A DNA stretch of 64,000 nt from Symsagittifera roscoffensis (lineage: Eukaryota > Xenacoelomorpha > Acoela > Convolutidae). The number at the start of each line of letters is the position of its first letter. The first letter of the stretch is position 1. This document shows, in pieces, positions 47,181-58,600 of this stretch. Where the stretch lies: positions 69,649,617 through 69,713,616 of the forward strand of contig NC_087063.1 in assembly GCF_963678635.1 (NCBI RefSeq). Direction: 5' to 3'. Both the position numbers and the translations under genes were made by a program. The notes below the pieces were generated by a model that ran no database searches, was not told where the DNA came from, and saw only the letters and a program-made list of their open reading frames with translations.

Positions 47181-48767
47181 CAGAACTTCGGTTGACTGAG
47201 ACTCCACATCTGACCGTGGACTACAACCAACACACAGCACCTGTGGCAGAAGTCAAAGAGAACAGGAGCCGCCCAATGGAGTCCCTCTTGGACTGGACAG
47301 TGGAGGGAGAGCACTCGTTCGGAAAGGGGTTCCATCAGACTCTCACGCACCTGCAGAGGCGATGATCTGCAACAAGTCAAACCCATTGATTAACAATAGC
47401 TGCGACAATTAGATATACAACCCTCTCCTTAGGAATTGAGATAGAGAATCTGACATGCATTCAGATGATTTTGTTTCACCTAGCCGCTAAATTTTGTTCT
47501 AGCCGTCTATCCTCAAGCCAGATTTAGCTACTGTTAGCTTGCTACGAAATGGGCATCATAGGTCGAGAGGTCAAATCCGCACATTAAAAGTAAAATCTCA
47601 AATCAACTAAAAATTAGTTCTTTTTTGAACCATTCGTACGTACGAAAGCTTTGACAAGCGCAGTATTTTTGACGTCTACCTTGTTCAGTAACTCAAGTTG
47701 GGATCTAACTTACTTGGCGACTCGGTGTGCCACTCCCCACAACGTCAACTTCAATTTGATTGGCGTATTGTTAGCACTCTCAATTGGCTGAAACGTAGAA
47801 AAAAATATCACTTTCATCTTTAAATATAATTCATGCGAAATCTCGTCTACAGGACAGTACAACAATTTCATTGTCATCAAGTTAGTTTGACGAATTTCAG
47901 CGCTTTCGCCGCTATTATTGGACTGCTTCCCATTTGGTTATTATTTCATTAAAATTCACGTTTGAATTTAAAAATTTCTTCAACATTATCAGATTTTGAA
48001 GTAATTCATGGGAAAACTGATGTTTGAAGCATACCTGTCTGGGGTCAACTAGAAAGGTCACTTGTATGTTGAACAGTTCATCTAACGAATGGCGACTGTG
48101 TTTGAACTCTATTTCCAGAGTCTTGCTCAGTCCCACTTGATTGGAACGCACCTCTGGTTTAACGGCATATTCTACAAAAAAAACTTGCAAGTTCAATCTG
48201 TCCAGATTGAGATCAAATGTGAGCCTTCAAAACAATCTATTGGGTTTACTTTATTAGTTTTTATCGCACTTTCGATATATTCATCATATATGCTTTTTCT
48301 CCAAAATCCTTAAGGTCTTTCTTTTTGACTTTCACATCGATTTTCACAAAATATAAGTATTCCAAAAGTTCAATTCATACGAACTAAATTCAATTTATCA
48401 GAATTAATAGCGGAGTCGTGAGGTAAACTATATTCATCACTTACAGTGATGATATGCTTACCATTCCTGGAAACACTTTGTACGAATGCCTTCAACCTCT
48501 CATTGGGTTCGACTTCAACTGCGATTCGATAGTCCCTGAGAAACAAAAACGAAACTAAACTGCACATTAGCTACTGTAAAAGCTTGCACCAAACGTCACG
48601 CTACCATACTGATGACTAAAACTTTTCCGGAAAATTCAGCAGTTAAAATATGAATGTTTTGTATGCATCAATTTGTAGAAGTAGACTAACCCTTTGCTGA
48701 GAAGATCCACATTAATGAACTTAACCAGCTCAATAGAGAGATCCACTGTTGCCTCCAGTAAGTCCAT
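47181..48767 (-). CDS. FAM135: FAM135-type protein, exons 1-5 (N-terminal domain)
   Basis: The start ATG is at about 48767-48765. Exon 1 (to 48691) reads SIELVKFINVDLLSKG, matching the VELHKFYNVDLFQRG start of the family. Exon 2 is 48535 to about 48462, or to 48441 with a second in-phase donor. Exon 3 is about 48171-48035, exon 4 about 47787-47714, and exon 5 about 47366-47181. Exon 5 has ERVLSLHCPVQEGLHW and APVLFDFCH, aligning with the LGLHFHPRNGLH-x-VPVMFDYFH block of vertebrate FAM135. Exon 5 ends in two bases and joins exon 6 at 30185 in phase, across the 17-kb intron 5 that holds the LTR element. Joined coding length is about 3.2 kb (roughly 1,073 or 1,080 residues), against about 1,400-1,500 in vertebrates; the shorter Ser-rich linker probably explains this. 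Confidence 0.85.
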
Positions 48768-50089
48768 GCTCCACCAACTGAGCTTCAGAAACAGACGGTC
48801 GGTTTATTTTGAGGTTTTTTAGAGGGTTGTCGATCGGAAACTGAACATAATTTCTTATAGAGACTGCTGTCTTAGATGCTCCATTAACTCGGCGATAACA
48901 GAATAGCCAGTGACGTTAATTAAAGAGTAGATTTTAGAAAGCAGTCTACTTTAAATGCCAAAGAAGGAATGGTAAATTGAAACCGTTAGCAGAATCAAAT
49001 TTGATACCACACTTCTTGTAGTTCTTGAAAAGTGTGCTTAGCGCTCAGGTAGCTGCTAATAAGATCGATTTTAGTACTTTCACTGAAGGGGAATTGAGTG
49101 AATCTTTTCATCGATTTTCTCTGCTTCCATTCGCCTCAAATCAATCAGAAAACACAGTCATATAAAAGTATACAGTTGCGATTCTATATACCGCGCTGGG
49201 ACTCCCTCTCGTTCAAATCATTATTTGTTTGCGACGAATTTAATGTAAAGTTATTACAATTCTGAGAAGCATATATTGATGTCATTTGCCAACTGATTGT
49301 TCATGCATATATACTCTGAAACGAAAATACCATGTATCTCACAAATACCAATTGTTAGAAAAATTCAGAGCTAGTAGGAAATCTGGGTTCATCAAAAAAG
49401 CTGTCTTTCTGAATACTCGATAGGAAAAATGCAATTGAAGTTACACTTCGCCTACAAATGCTGTTGGAATTACGACGGATAGAGTTTTAATATGATTTGT
49501 CATTCGATCGAATCGGAAAATTATTTGTAGCAATTGTATTTGCGACAAAAAACGTTTTCAAGTAGCTCCTTCTCTAATTTGGTGGCCAGAGCAATTACAT
49601 GACTGTTGATTCCTCGCATTAGCTGGGGATAAGAACACAAAATAAACAAAACGGCGAATAGAACAGGAAGCATTGCAATTTTACGAATAAAAAACGAGAT
49701 GGAAACCAGAAATTAGACAAAAACCTTGAGCATCTGTATACTGATCTTCAATTTCAAGAAATCTGTGCATTGAAAGCCAATTTCGTTTTCTTCAACGATC
49801 CTTCATCTCTAGAGCAGATGAAGGTTTTTGGAGGTTGCTTCGTCTCGACCACAGTCCAGTGTCATTGGCCCAAGACGGGATATTTCGGGCATACCACATT
49901 TGTGAGTTGCTTGAACTTAGTTTTGACACATGACTTCGTCTAAATGAGTCTTTCGTTTTGGTTCGCTGTTATGAGGCCAGCATCCTCCGGCCTGCTAATG
50001 CATGAAGAAAGTTTAGCTCTGACGTTCCACCGTGCTATATGAGCTAAAGAAATTCAGAGGGGGTCAGTCCAGAGACTGAGGACGTCTAG
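48768..50089. other. Upstream region of FAM135
   Basis: The FAM135 promoter and 5' UTR should lie here, reading leftward into 48767; no clear TATA box or initiator was recognised. Near 49445-49545 is a repeat R fragment with a SINE-tail-like TTACACTTCGCC just before it. No gene is supported. Confidence 0.5.
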
Positions 50090-50094
50090 ATCTG

Positions 50095-50325
50095 TCATGT
50101 TTTTTTTGTTTTTTTTTATTTGCCCCCGGCCTGCTCAGTGCAGGACCAACCGTGGGGGAGGGGGAGATGTCATCCATTTTGCCGCAGCCGGTCCCACCTT
50201 GAGGAGGCGGATGACACTGGGATCCAGCCGTGACCGAAGCGGGATTCGAACGCATGACCCTCGTGTTAAGAGAGATGTGCCTAACCCACTTGACCACTTG
50301 CATCGACAGTTAAATAAACGATAGA
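50095..50325 (-). repeat. tRNA-derived SINE, second type
   Basis: On the minus strand: head with A box GTGGTCAAGTGGGTTAGGC and B box GTTCGAATCCC at tRNA spacing. A GC-rich body follows (TCATCCGCCTCCTC, GGCAAAATGGATGACATC, TGAGCAGGCCGGGGG) and then an A-rich tail (about 50097-50125 in plus coordinates). The A-box form resembles Ser/Leu tRNAs. Its GC content differs from its surroundings and its body is unlike the other SINE family in the window. It sits at the 3' end of the decayed LINE. Confidence 0.75.
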
Positions 50326-50329
50326 CATC

Positions 50330-52500
50330 AATATGACCTTGACTACAAATTCCAAAGACATTCAGGATTTAAGGGTATAACCTACTCAGATAATTATTCA
50401 GAAAAGGAGAGTACTGATCGAAGCTGAGCAAGTTTTGAGCAAGCGTTGTCCCGATGAAACAAGGTTTGTGGTGTTGGCTTGAGTGTTATCGTGCTGTTAC
50501 TTACTGATGTTTCATGATCGGCTCAACTGGGAAGATAACTGCCAAATTGGAAGTGTTTTGAGAGCATTCCGTTGTGCTCACGAATTAGTAGAACTTCTGT
50601 TTCATTATACAGGTGGTCTATACTTGTCATTCTTACACAGCCAGTGACAGTTCCAAGCACATCATTTTGTTTCACTCGCTCCGAAAAAGAGCATGCTGTT
50701 GAATATAACACCCATGAGTTTAAGATTTTTAAATGTTTTTGGTGTTTTAGGTGATAAGACCTATCATCAAACTAGTTTGAAAATTTCCCTCAGCAGATAT
50801 GGTAAAAATGTGGCCATAGATTCATTATCAGGAGAAAGATTATGATGCCTACCTATGAGCCATGTTTGTAGTTGTTCCAAGTATGCGTTAATGGGGTGTG
50901 TAATACCGATGCATTGGGCCCATACAACAGAAGTGAAAGGTCATCTGCATAGGTGACTTTTAACGTTGTCACTAGGTTGTGGCATGGAGCCCATTAACAG
51001 GTTAAGGATAGCCGGTGAGAGAGCACAACATTTTGGGACTGCTTGTTTCACTTTACACTTTCTTGATGCCTGATTTTTAAGCCCGACGTATATGAAGATG
51101 CCTTGTAAATATGAGAGCAGCCATGATTTTGTGTTGTTAGTAAGGGAGGTACTAAATATTTCATACAGAAAAACTCGGGAGTTAACCGTATCAAATGCGG
51201 TGGTAAGGTCTAAAGCAACAAGTAGCGTTATATGGCAAGGTTTCCTCAATTAAGGCCCTAAAAAACTTTGCGGTTGATACGATGTATTTGATTGATACAA
51301 TTACAGAACTGAAAGGATCTTACAGGTTCTTTTACCGGGTTTTTGTAGAGAGATAACTCGACAGACCGTCCAGTTATGTGGGATGCTTGCGTTGTTTAGT
51401 GATGAGCTAACAACGTTGTTGATGTATGCAACGGCAACCATTCCAAGGCAATGAACGTGAAACGATGTAATCTTATCAGGATCCAGAGTCTTACTCTTGT
51501 TATTTCATTTAATTGCAGTTTTTACTTCTTCGGCCGAGGGGAACTTCCCTTTCAAGGGGAGTTTTCTTATAAGCGTACGATAAAAAAACTCCCCTTTTTT
51601 GTCGGGTTTATTTAAATAGGGATGTATTGTTCGTTGAAGCACACCTTAGCATCATAGAATGGCGGGCCATCAAAAAAATAATATGTTTGTTTGATGTCTT
51701 GTGTGGATTTTGTCCGAATAGTGATTTAATGGTCGAGCAAAACTTGCTGGATTGTGCTCTGCGGTCCAATTTTCCAGGAAGTCTTGGTCATGGTGCTGCG
51801 CTGATGATGCCTAAAACGTTTTTCATCCTTAAAACGATTGCCTGAGAATTGAGCTTTTAGAAAAAATTCTTCTATTTCCGAGCGGAATTTCAACAAAACT
51901 GCTTTCCTGAAGAAAACGTAGGCTCCATTTTCGATGTAGCAGGTGAGGTTTATGGTGATAGGGACATGAACAGAAGCCAAGTCAAGTGCTAGTTCAGTGT
52001 TCTAAATGTACTCATTACCAGATCTGGTATAACAAGTGTGTTGTCTGCTGAGCTTGTCATTTAACACAATGAAGTCTGATTCTCCAATTTCGCTCGCAAA
52101 TTTATCCCTTCTTTGGTCTAGGCTTATACGAGAGTACGAGATCTCATTGTGTGCGCTATTGTGACCATCAATTAGAGAAGATTTCAGGTGTAGTAGGTAA
52201 TTTACGCAGGCTTAAAACCTGTGGTTCAGTTTGAGTTTGATAGAAAGTATGTTTATCGATTTAGGAATGAGTTGCCTGATTCAATTTGAGTTTCCTGGTG
52301 TTCGGAGTAGTTGTCGGATGTTGGCCGTGAGGGTGGGGAAAGTTTGCGGCATTTAACGTTTTCAACAATGATGAAGGCAAGACCTCCGCCTTTGCCACGC
52401 TCCCTAGTCATACACTACATGAAAATAAACTGCATCAAAATAGCATCTATATAACAAACAATCCTTAATGCGGCGTTAGAATACCCTTATAGCCTATTTT
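50330..52500 (-). mobile_element. Decayed non-LTR retrotransposon (LINE)
   Basis: Read leftward from 52500. An endonuclease part comes first, with RGKGGGLAFI near 52400-52340 and then a DGHNSAHN block near 52170. The RT N-terminal region follows near 51540-51330 (KTLDPDKITSFHV, ASIPHNWTVCRVISLQKPGK). The RT core is in 51249-50941 (LDLTTAFDTVNSR, then a degraded VPQG box and LSPAILNLLM). A C-terminal block is in 50711-50523 (TGCVRMTSIDHLYNETEVL). Frames change repeatedly and the YxDD box is not recognisable, so it is a pseudogene. The block order matches Jockey-like/RTE-like elements; the clade is not certain. It lies between FAM135 and the 3' end of MED25. Confidence 0.75.
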
Positions 52501-52526
52501 GATGAAGTTCGGTTTAATGTAGTGTA
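52411..52526. mobile_element. Mariner-like MITE of about 116 bp
   Basis: Inverted ends TACACTACAT (from 52411) and ATGTAGTGTA (to 52526), extending imperfectly inward (CATCAAAATAG and TATTTTGATG). They start and end with TA, the usual Tc1/mariner target. It has no coding content. It interrupts or abuts the 5' remnant of the LINE, about 100 bp beyond the MED25 stop. Confidence 0.7.
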
Positions 52527-52616
52527 TGATTCCGTCATTTAAGCAAAAAAAATGGGTGGTTCTGACAAAAATTTGTAAATATAATTTAATTGTATAACAA
52601 AAAACAAAAAACGTTT

Positions 52617-52622
52617 TTTATT
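52617..52622 (-). terminator. MED25 polyadenylation signal overlapping the stop codon
   Basis: The minus-strand sequence is CTAATAAAAAACG. The TAA stop (52623-52621) shares bases with AATAAA (52622-52617). The 3' UTR would thus be only some 20-30 nt unless a more distal site is used. Confidence 0.5.
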
Positions 52623-55600
52623 AGTTTATGAAATCTGGATTGTAAATATTGCTCGGATCAGCAACATTGCCACTCATTCCTTGCTGGTCCTGTTGAACGT
52701 GTACCTGCTGTCGTTGGGGCGTAGCATAAGCAACTTGATGAGACTGCATTCCCCCCGGATTCGAACCTTAAGCGCAAAGAAAACCAAGTTTATTTAATTT
52801 TCATTTAAGATCATAACTCAATATTACTCATATTTTCATTTTGCATGATTTCAGAAAAACTCATACAGGCTTTCAGTTCCTCTTATGGTTCATTTCGGTA
52901 GCTTAAAAAAAATCAATATACTTTCTCCAAAAATATTGGGCTGCAACACAACCCAAAAATCAAAATTTTTTAAGCCTTGAGCTCGATATAATATTTAAAA
53001 TAAAACAACATCAGTAGCGTGCCGAGGTGAGGGCAACGTCCCCCCCCTCAATTCTGGTTGCCAACTTTTTTCCCAAAGGGTCTTCCCTTTGGTATAATTT
53101 TACAAAATCCATTTTTGGCAGGCCAACCTCAAAAAGGCTCGAACATTTTCAAAAATTTGTCTGTGGCGTAGAAATTATTTTGACAAAATAGGGTCCTTTA
53201 AATATTTTCGTAGTGCTCGGAAAATCACTTTTTTTTGAAAAACCACCCCATCTAGAAAAAATTTTGCGCACGCCAGTGAACAACATATATGCTAAACATG
53301 GAAAAATGGGATGAGAACTTAATTGATCTTTTTTCAAAGCCTTTAAAACCCTCTTTTGCATAAAAGACATTACTAGACAGGCATTGAAGCTCCATATGTA
53401 AGCGCGGTTAAAATACATGGACTAAGAATTCTTCGAAATAAAATAGCAAAAAAAATCAAGAAGAACTATAAATGAGGACCAGATGAACCTGAAAACCAAA
53501 ATTTCAAGATTTTCTCGCAAAAAAAGTTTTAGAAATGCATTTGCACTTACTATTATAAGGTATTCTTATTTGCAAACAATTCACTGCTATAAATCACATA
53601 GAGGAATTTCACACACAGGGGCAAAAAACGGCAACAGCTCTAAAAAGAAGCAAAGAAAAACTACCAGAAAAAATTTGCCTGAAAACATCCACACCTCCCA
53701 AATAAAAAAACCTTAGAACTCAAGAGCTCGAAACTTGACTAGACAGACAACTTCTTTGTATAATTTCTTTATATATGTTAATTTTACGCGTTTTTGATTC
53801 TTGTAGACAAGACAGTATTTTATAATTATTTCTAGCAAACTAATATTCTATCGTTGAAAATTTGAATTCATTTCAGTTATATTTGATAGTTAGAATCGCT
53901 TCTAAGTATATTTTCAAATTCTATATGATAACTTCAATAAACTCAGAAAAATTTAGTTTTTAAGTTAGACGATTGATGGTTGAAACAATCGATTCAGTTT
54001 TGAGATAACGAGTCACTTCAAATGATAAATTGAAATGACCCACAAATACGATAAACATTGATTGAATTCTTTGTTTTTAATAGCTTTAACCGATTCATTC
54101 GACCTAATTTTGAAGTATCTCGATCCAGTCATAGTGTCACTTTTTACAAAAGCAATATTTTCAAGCAAATAATGGAACTTCGATAGCTGAAACCGAATCT
54201 TATGTATTTAATATTCAGTCATTCGAGTCAACTATTGTTGTTCAAATGTATCAAACATTTCACGAAAACAAAAACATAGCCAACTGACAGTTGGAAAAAA
54301 GTAATGAACGCACGCAAGGAAACTGAAGAAAAAAAAAACTGACTTGTTGAATTCCGAAGACAAAAAACTTTTGAATTGCGAAGACATAATAGATCGCCTT
54401 AAGGCTCTTTGAAATAGAAGAAAAATTTATGATGGACACTTCTGGTTAAAATTGACCCAATTTGAGAAAACTGGATCAATAGACAAAACTTTTATTTCGC
54501 TGGGAAATCTGATAATTAATTTCCATTTTTGAAATTAGAAGTTGATAACGTTTTTCGTGACCTTTACACTTTTGCTGTTCGATAGTGGAGTTTGCCTTCC
54601 TTTCAACAGTGGAAATGCACTGAACTCGAAAAGAAATCACAAGTCAAACCGCGAAAGATCAAAACTGAGCGTGAACAAATTTTATGACTTTTTCCTTTAT
54701 AATTTTATTTTGGCTGGGAAATCTGATAACTAATTTCTATTTTCGAAATTAGAAGTCCATCACGTTTTTCGTGACCTTTAAACTTTTGCTGTTCGATAAG
54801 GGAGTTTGCCTTCCTTTAAACAATGGAAATGCACTGAACTCGAAAAGAAATCAGAAGTCAAACCGCAAAAAAAATCAAAATTGAGCGTGAACAAATTTTA
54901 TGACTTTTTCCTGAAAAAAATTCAGCAAGACCTATATAAGAGTACTGACTACGTTCATTACTCTTTAAAATCAAGCGAACAATTTAAAGGTTGAAAAAGA
55001 ATTATTTCAATTAAGACTTTCACTCTGAAAGTATTATTCCAGAAAAACAACAAAGATTTTTATTCTAATTGAACTTTGAATTGTTTAACGTTAAAAATGA
55101 CGGATAAATTGAGCAATCTCCCCCCCCCCATTCTCGCGAGGGGGAGATAGCTCAATAGATACTTGAGACATGTTTCTAACCATTTCAAAATTGTTTGAAT
55201 GATATCAAATCATAAATCAGTTTCTTAAACTACAGTGGAACGCCAAAATTTACACTATGAAAAATCAAAAATTACATTCAGAGTGAAAAAAGAATCAATA
55301 AAACTAAGGCGACTTGGGTCGCATAAAGCGCATTTTTTCTCTCCTAAATGAAAAAAAAAGCTATTTTAATGTGCTGCGGAGAACAGTTTTTGATATTCAG
55401 ATATAAGGCTAGAGCACCAACCCTGGTAAATCGCTTTGCTCGATGAGGCCATGGTCGCACAAACAAAAATTTTCTCGAACCTCATATAAATTTAACTTCA
55501 CTAGGTCAATTGATTGCGTGCTACGAAAACATTAAGCATGTATTTGCGTTTGCTGACGTCATTTTGTTGTGTTTTACCGTTTTTGCTGGGGGGGAGATAG

Positions 55601-58600
55601 CTCAATTGGTCATTACGGGGGAGAGATTGCTCAATTGATCCAAAATGACAATTAAACCAGCTCATAAAAACTTAATTATAAAGTCACATGATTGATGACT
55701 GAAACTTCTAATCATTTGTAAGAAAATGATTCACTCCATATTTTAATTTGAACTGATGTATAGAAGATAACCAATCGGCCGAAACTACTTTGCCGAATAG
55801 ACCTTTCAAGCGAAAAAAAATTATACAAAATCTTAGCTATGAACTTTACAAACAGAGAAAAAATCAAAATTACTATCAATTTTTGTTATGAAGACTTGGA
55901 TGTGCATTAAAATCATGCTATGGAAACAAACCGCCAGATTATAGACCACCGAAACTGAACGTTTTGAAGAAAAAAAACTGCAATATCATTAACATCAACT
56001 ACTAACCCAGTAGTTTAATTCAAATTTTCAAGAAACTGAGCATGTCAGCACGTTAATGCAGTTCACCCGATGTTGCCAATTTTTCGTATGATATATAGCA
56101 TCACGTTTAAGCTCTTAGCATTTCAAAACTTGTTAATAATTGGTACCTTTAAAAGTTATCCCATTTCGCGAAAACTGGATCAATAGGCAAAACTCATGCA
56201 GATTTTTAGCTACCTTTATGCTATTGCTGTTCGATAGAGGATTTTGCCTTCCTTAAAATGAATGAGCTTAACTTGAAAACAAATCTAAGTCTAACAGCGT
56301 AAAATCAAATTTGAGCGCGAAACACTAAAAATTTGCTAAAAAGCCATCCTGACCTACATAAGTGACCGTCATTTGCATTAGCCACCATACCACTTTGCCT
56401 AGATCCTAATATGAGCCATATTGCAAAAATGGTTTCAAAGTATGACACAAGATTGGCTAGCATAAATACTTGAGGCTTATTTGTCTCGCCTTTGTCTCTT
56501 AACTATTACCCTCAGACTGTTATAAGGTATCCATGGTAAAAAGGCTTCCCATAAATAATTTGGCGTTGCGTTGAACTCATAGATATTATACCTTGTCACG
56601 ATGAATCAAATAAACAATAATATTTTCTTCACTTATACTGCGTGAAAAAAAAGCGGATAATTACCTCCAACAGCTCCCATTTGCTGCTGCTGCCCAGGCT
56701 GATTCGACCACATAGGGTTTCCGGGACCTCCCTTGTGTTGCATATGTTGCTGCTGCTGGTGCAACATTACCATCTGTTGCGACTGCGCAGCATTTCCCTG
56801 GCTGTACATCTGTTGACCTTGAACTTGCATTTGACCGCCACTTCCTACCATGTGCTGGCCTGGTTGAGACTGATTTTGCATGTAGTTTGGACCTGGACCA
56901 TGTTGAAAATTTGACATCCCTTGCTGCGACTGTTGCTGACCTTGACTATGTTGTTGCTGCAAACCCATAGACATGGCATTTGGATTCCGTATTTGAGCAG
57001 CTTGATTCTGCTGCATTTGAACGTTAGATTGCTGAACCATCATGTTAGATTGCTGCATGCCTCCAGAAACCTGATGTTGCTGTCCAGAAATTTGCTGAAG
57101 ATGCTGATTAGATACATAAATTTGTTGGTTTCCTCCAGCATTTACTATTTTCCCGCCCATTACATTAGGTTGCAATTTTACACCAGCCATACTTGCACCT
57201 TGACCGCTCACATTGAACTGCTGCGCCTGAGCTTGATTCATGGACACCACTTGAACCGGTTTTCCCATCTGGTTTTGCAGTCCAGGGTTGTTGGCTAAAT
57301 TTGCCAGCTGGTTGAGCGGTTGATCTGCCGGATTACTATGAACACCGGATCCTACCATGAGAGCTTGTTGTGAATGTTGGTGCGGCTGTTGTACATGAGC
57401 GGGCATATTCATATTGTTCACACCTGGAGGTTTTTGATCCTGATTCGGCTGCGGTTGATTAGCAGCATTATTCATGCGCCACTTATTTACGACACTTTTC
57501 AGCCTGTCCGTGAACTCGTTTTGTCTGTTTGGAAACAGAAGATGCGCTTTATATTGACTTTGACTCTGACTCATAATCATCGCAAACTTCCGAATGCGCG
57601 GCGTTTCTCCTTGACGCTGAGGAGCATTAAGAGTGACGCACCCAAATACTCTTTCTTTCAAAGATAAAAGGAGAGGATCATTATCCGGCACCGGTTCTGG
57701 TCGCTCATTGTCTGGTTTGGTGAAAAATTGGCAGGCTAGTTGGAAAGCGTCACGCAAAAACTCTTCACATTCTCGAATAGCATTGACTTGCAGAAACTGA
57801 AGTTGACCTTCATTAAACCATTGATCCAAATCTGGGGGTCGGATGCTTTTTGAACTGGTTGGATCATACAAGAGGTTGAAGTTATATGCCTTTACTATTT
57901 GGTGCAAATGCGGGTAGCTTGGAAGATTATTGAACTTTACCCTTAATACCCCGCTTAAAAGCACTTGACCCATAGGCCTACTCACAGCTTGAATAGGTTG
58001 GTTTGGATTAGGCTGGTTCGGAACAACCCGCGAAATAATCGTGCTCGGTTGCGATGAAGACATTATTGAGTTATTCAAAGATGACGTAACAATTTGAGAA
58101 GTTTCAATCGGAACCATTCTTTGATTCTGAGTCATAGCCCCAGATTGTGCTACGTTATGAGTGACTGGAATGTTGTTAGGTCTCGCCGCTACCGAATTCA
58201 CAACCGCGCTTAGATTGTCAGCTGTCGGTGCAACTGGGTTATTGACAACTATTGGCCTAACTTGGGTTGGCATAGTTACCTGACACACAGGAACAGCTGC
58301 AGACTGCGGAGCCTCAACAGAAGGCTGGGGGTAACTTTGACTACGAGCAGCTATTGAGGAATTATTTGAAGCAATAATTTGTACTTTTCGGGCCGGTTCA
58401 TCGGTGGAAACGCTTTCTGATGCTGGCAGCGACTTTTTGAGAGTGACAGCAATAGGAATTTGAATTCCATCCAAAACTAAACCAGCAGTTTGAGAATGTT
58501 TGTCGGACAGTTTTATGTTAGATTTACTCGGAATGTTCTCAAAAACCTCCGGAAAAAATGCAGTAGCACTGGTGGAAATATTCAAGAACGAGATGGAAAC

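Noticed and set aside
47165-47365. Plus-strand ORF of 66 codons
   Set aside because: Shadow of FAM135 exon 5, which is on the minus strand and fits the gene by phase and similarity.
56642-57667. Plus-strand Leu-rich ORFs
   Set aside because: They are antisense shadows of the Gln-rich tail of MED25 (CAG/CAA codons read in reverse).
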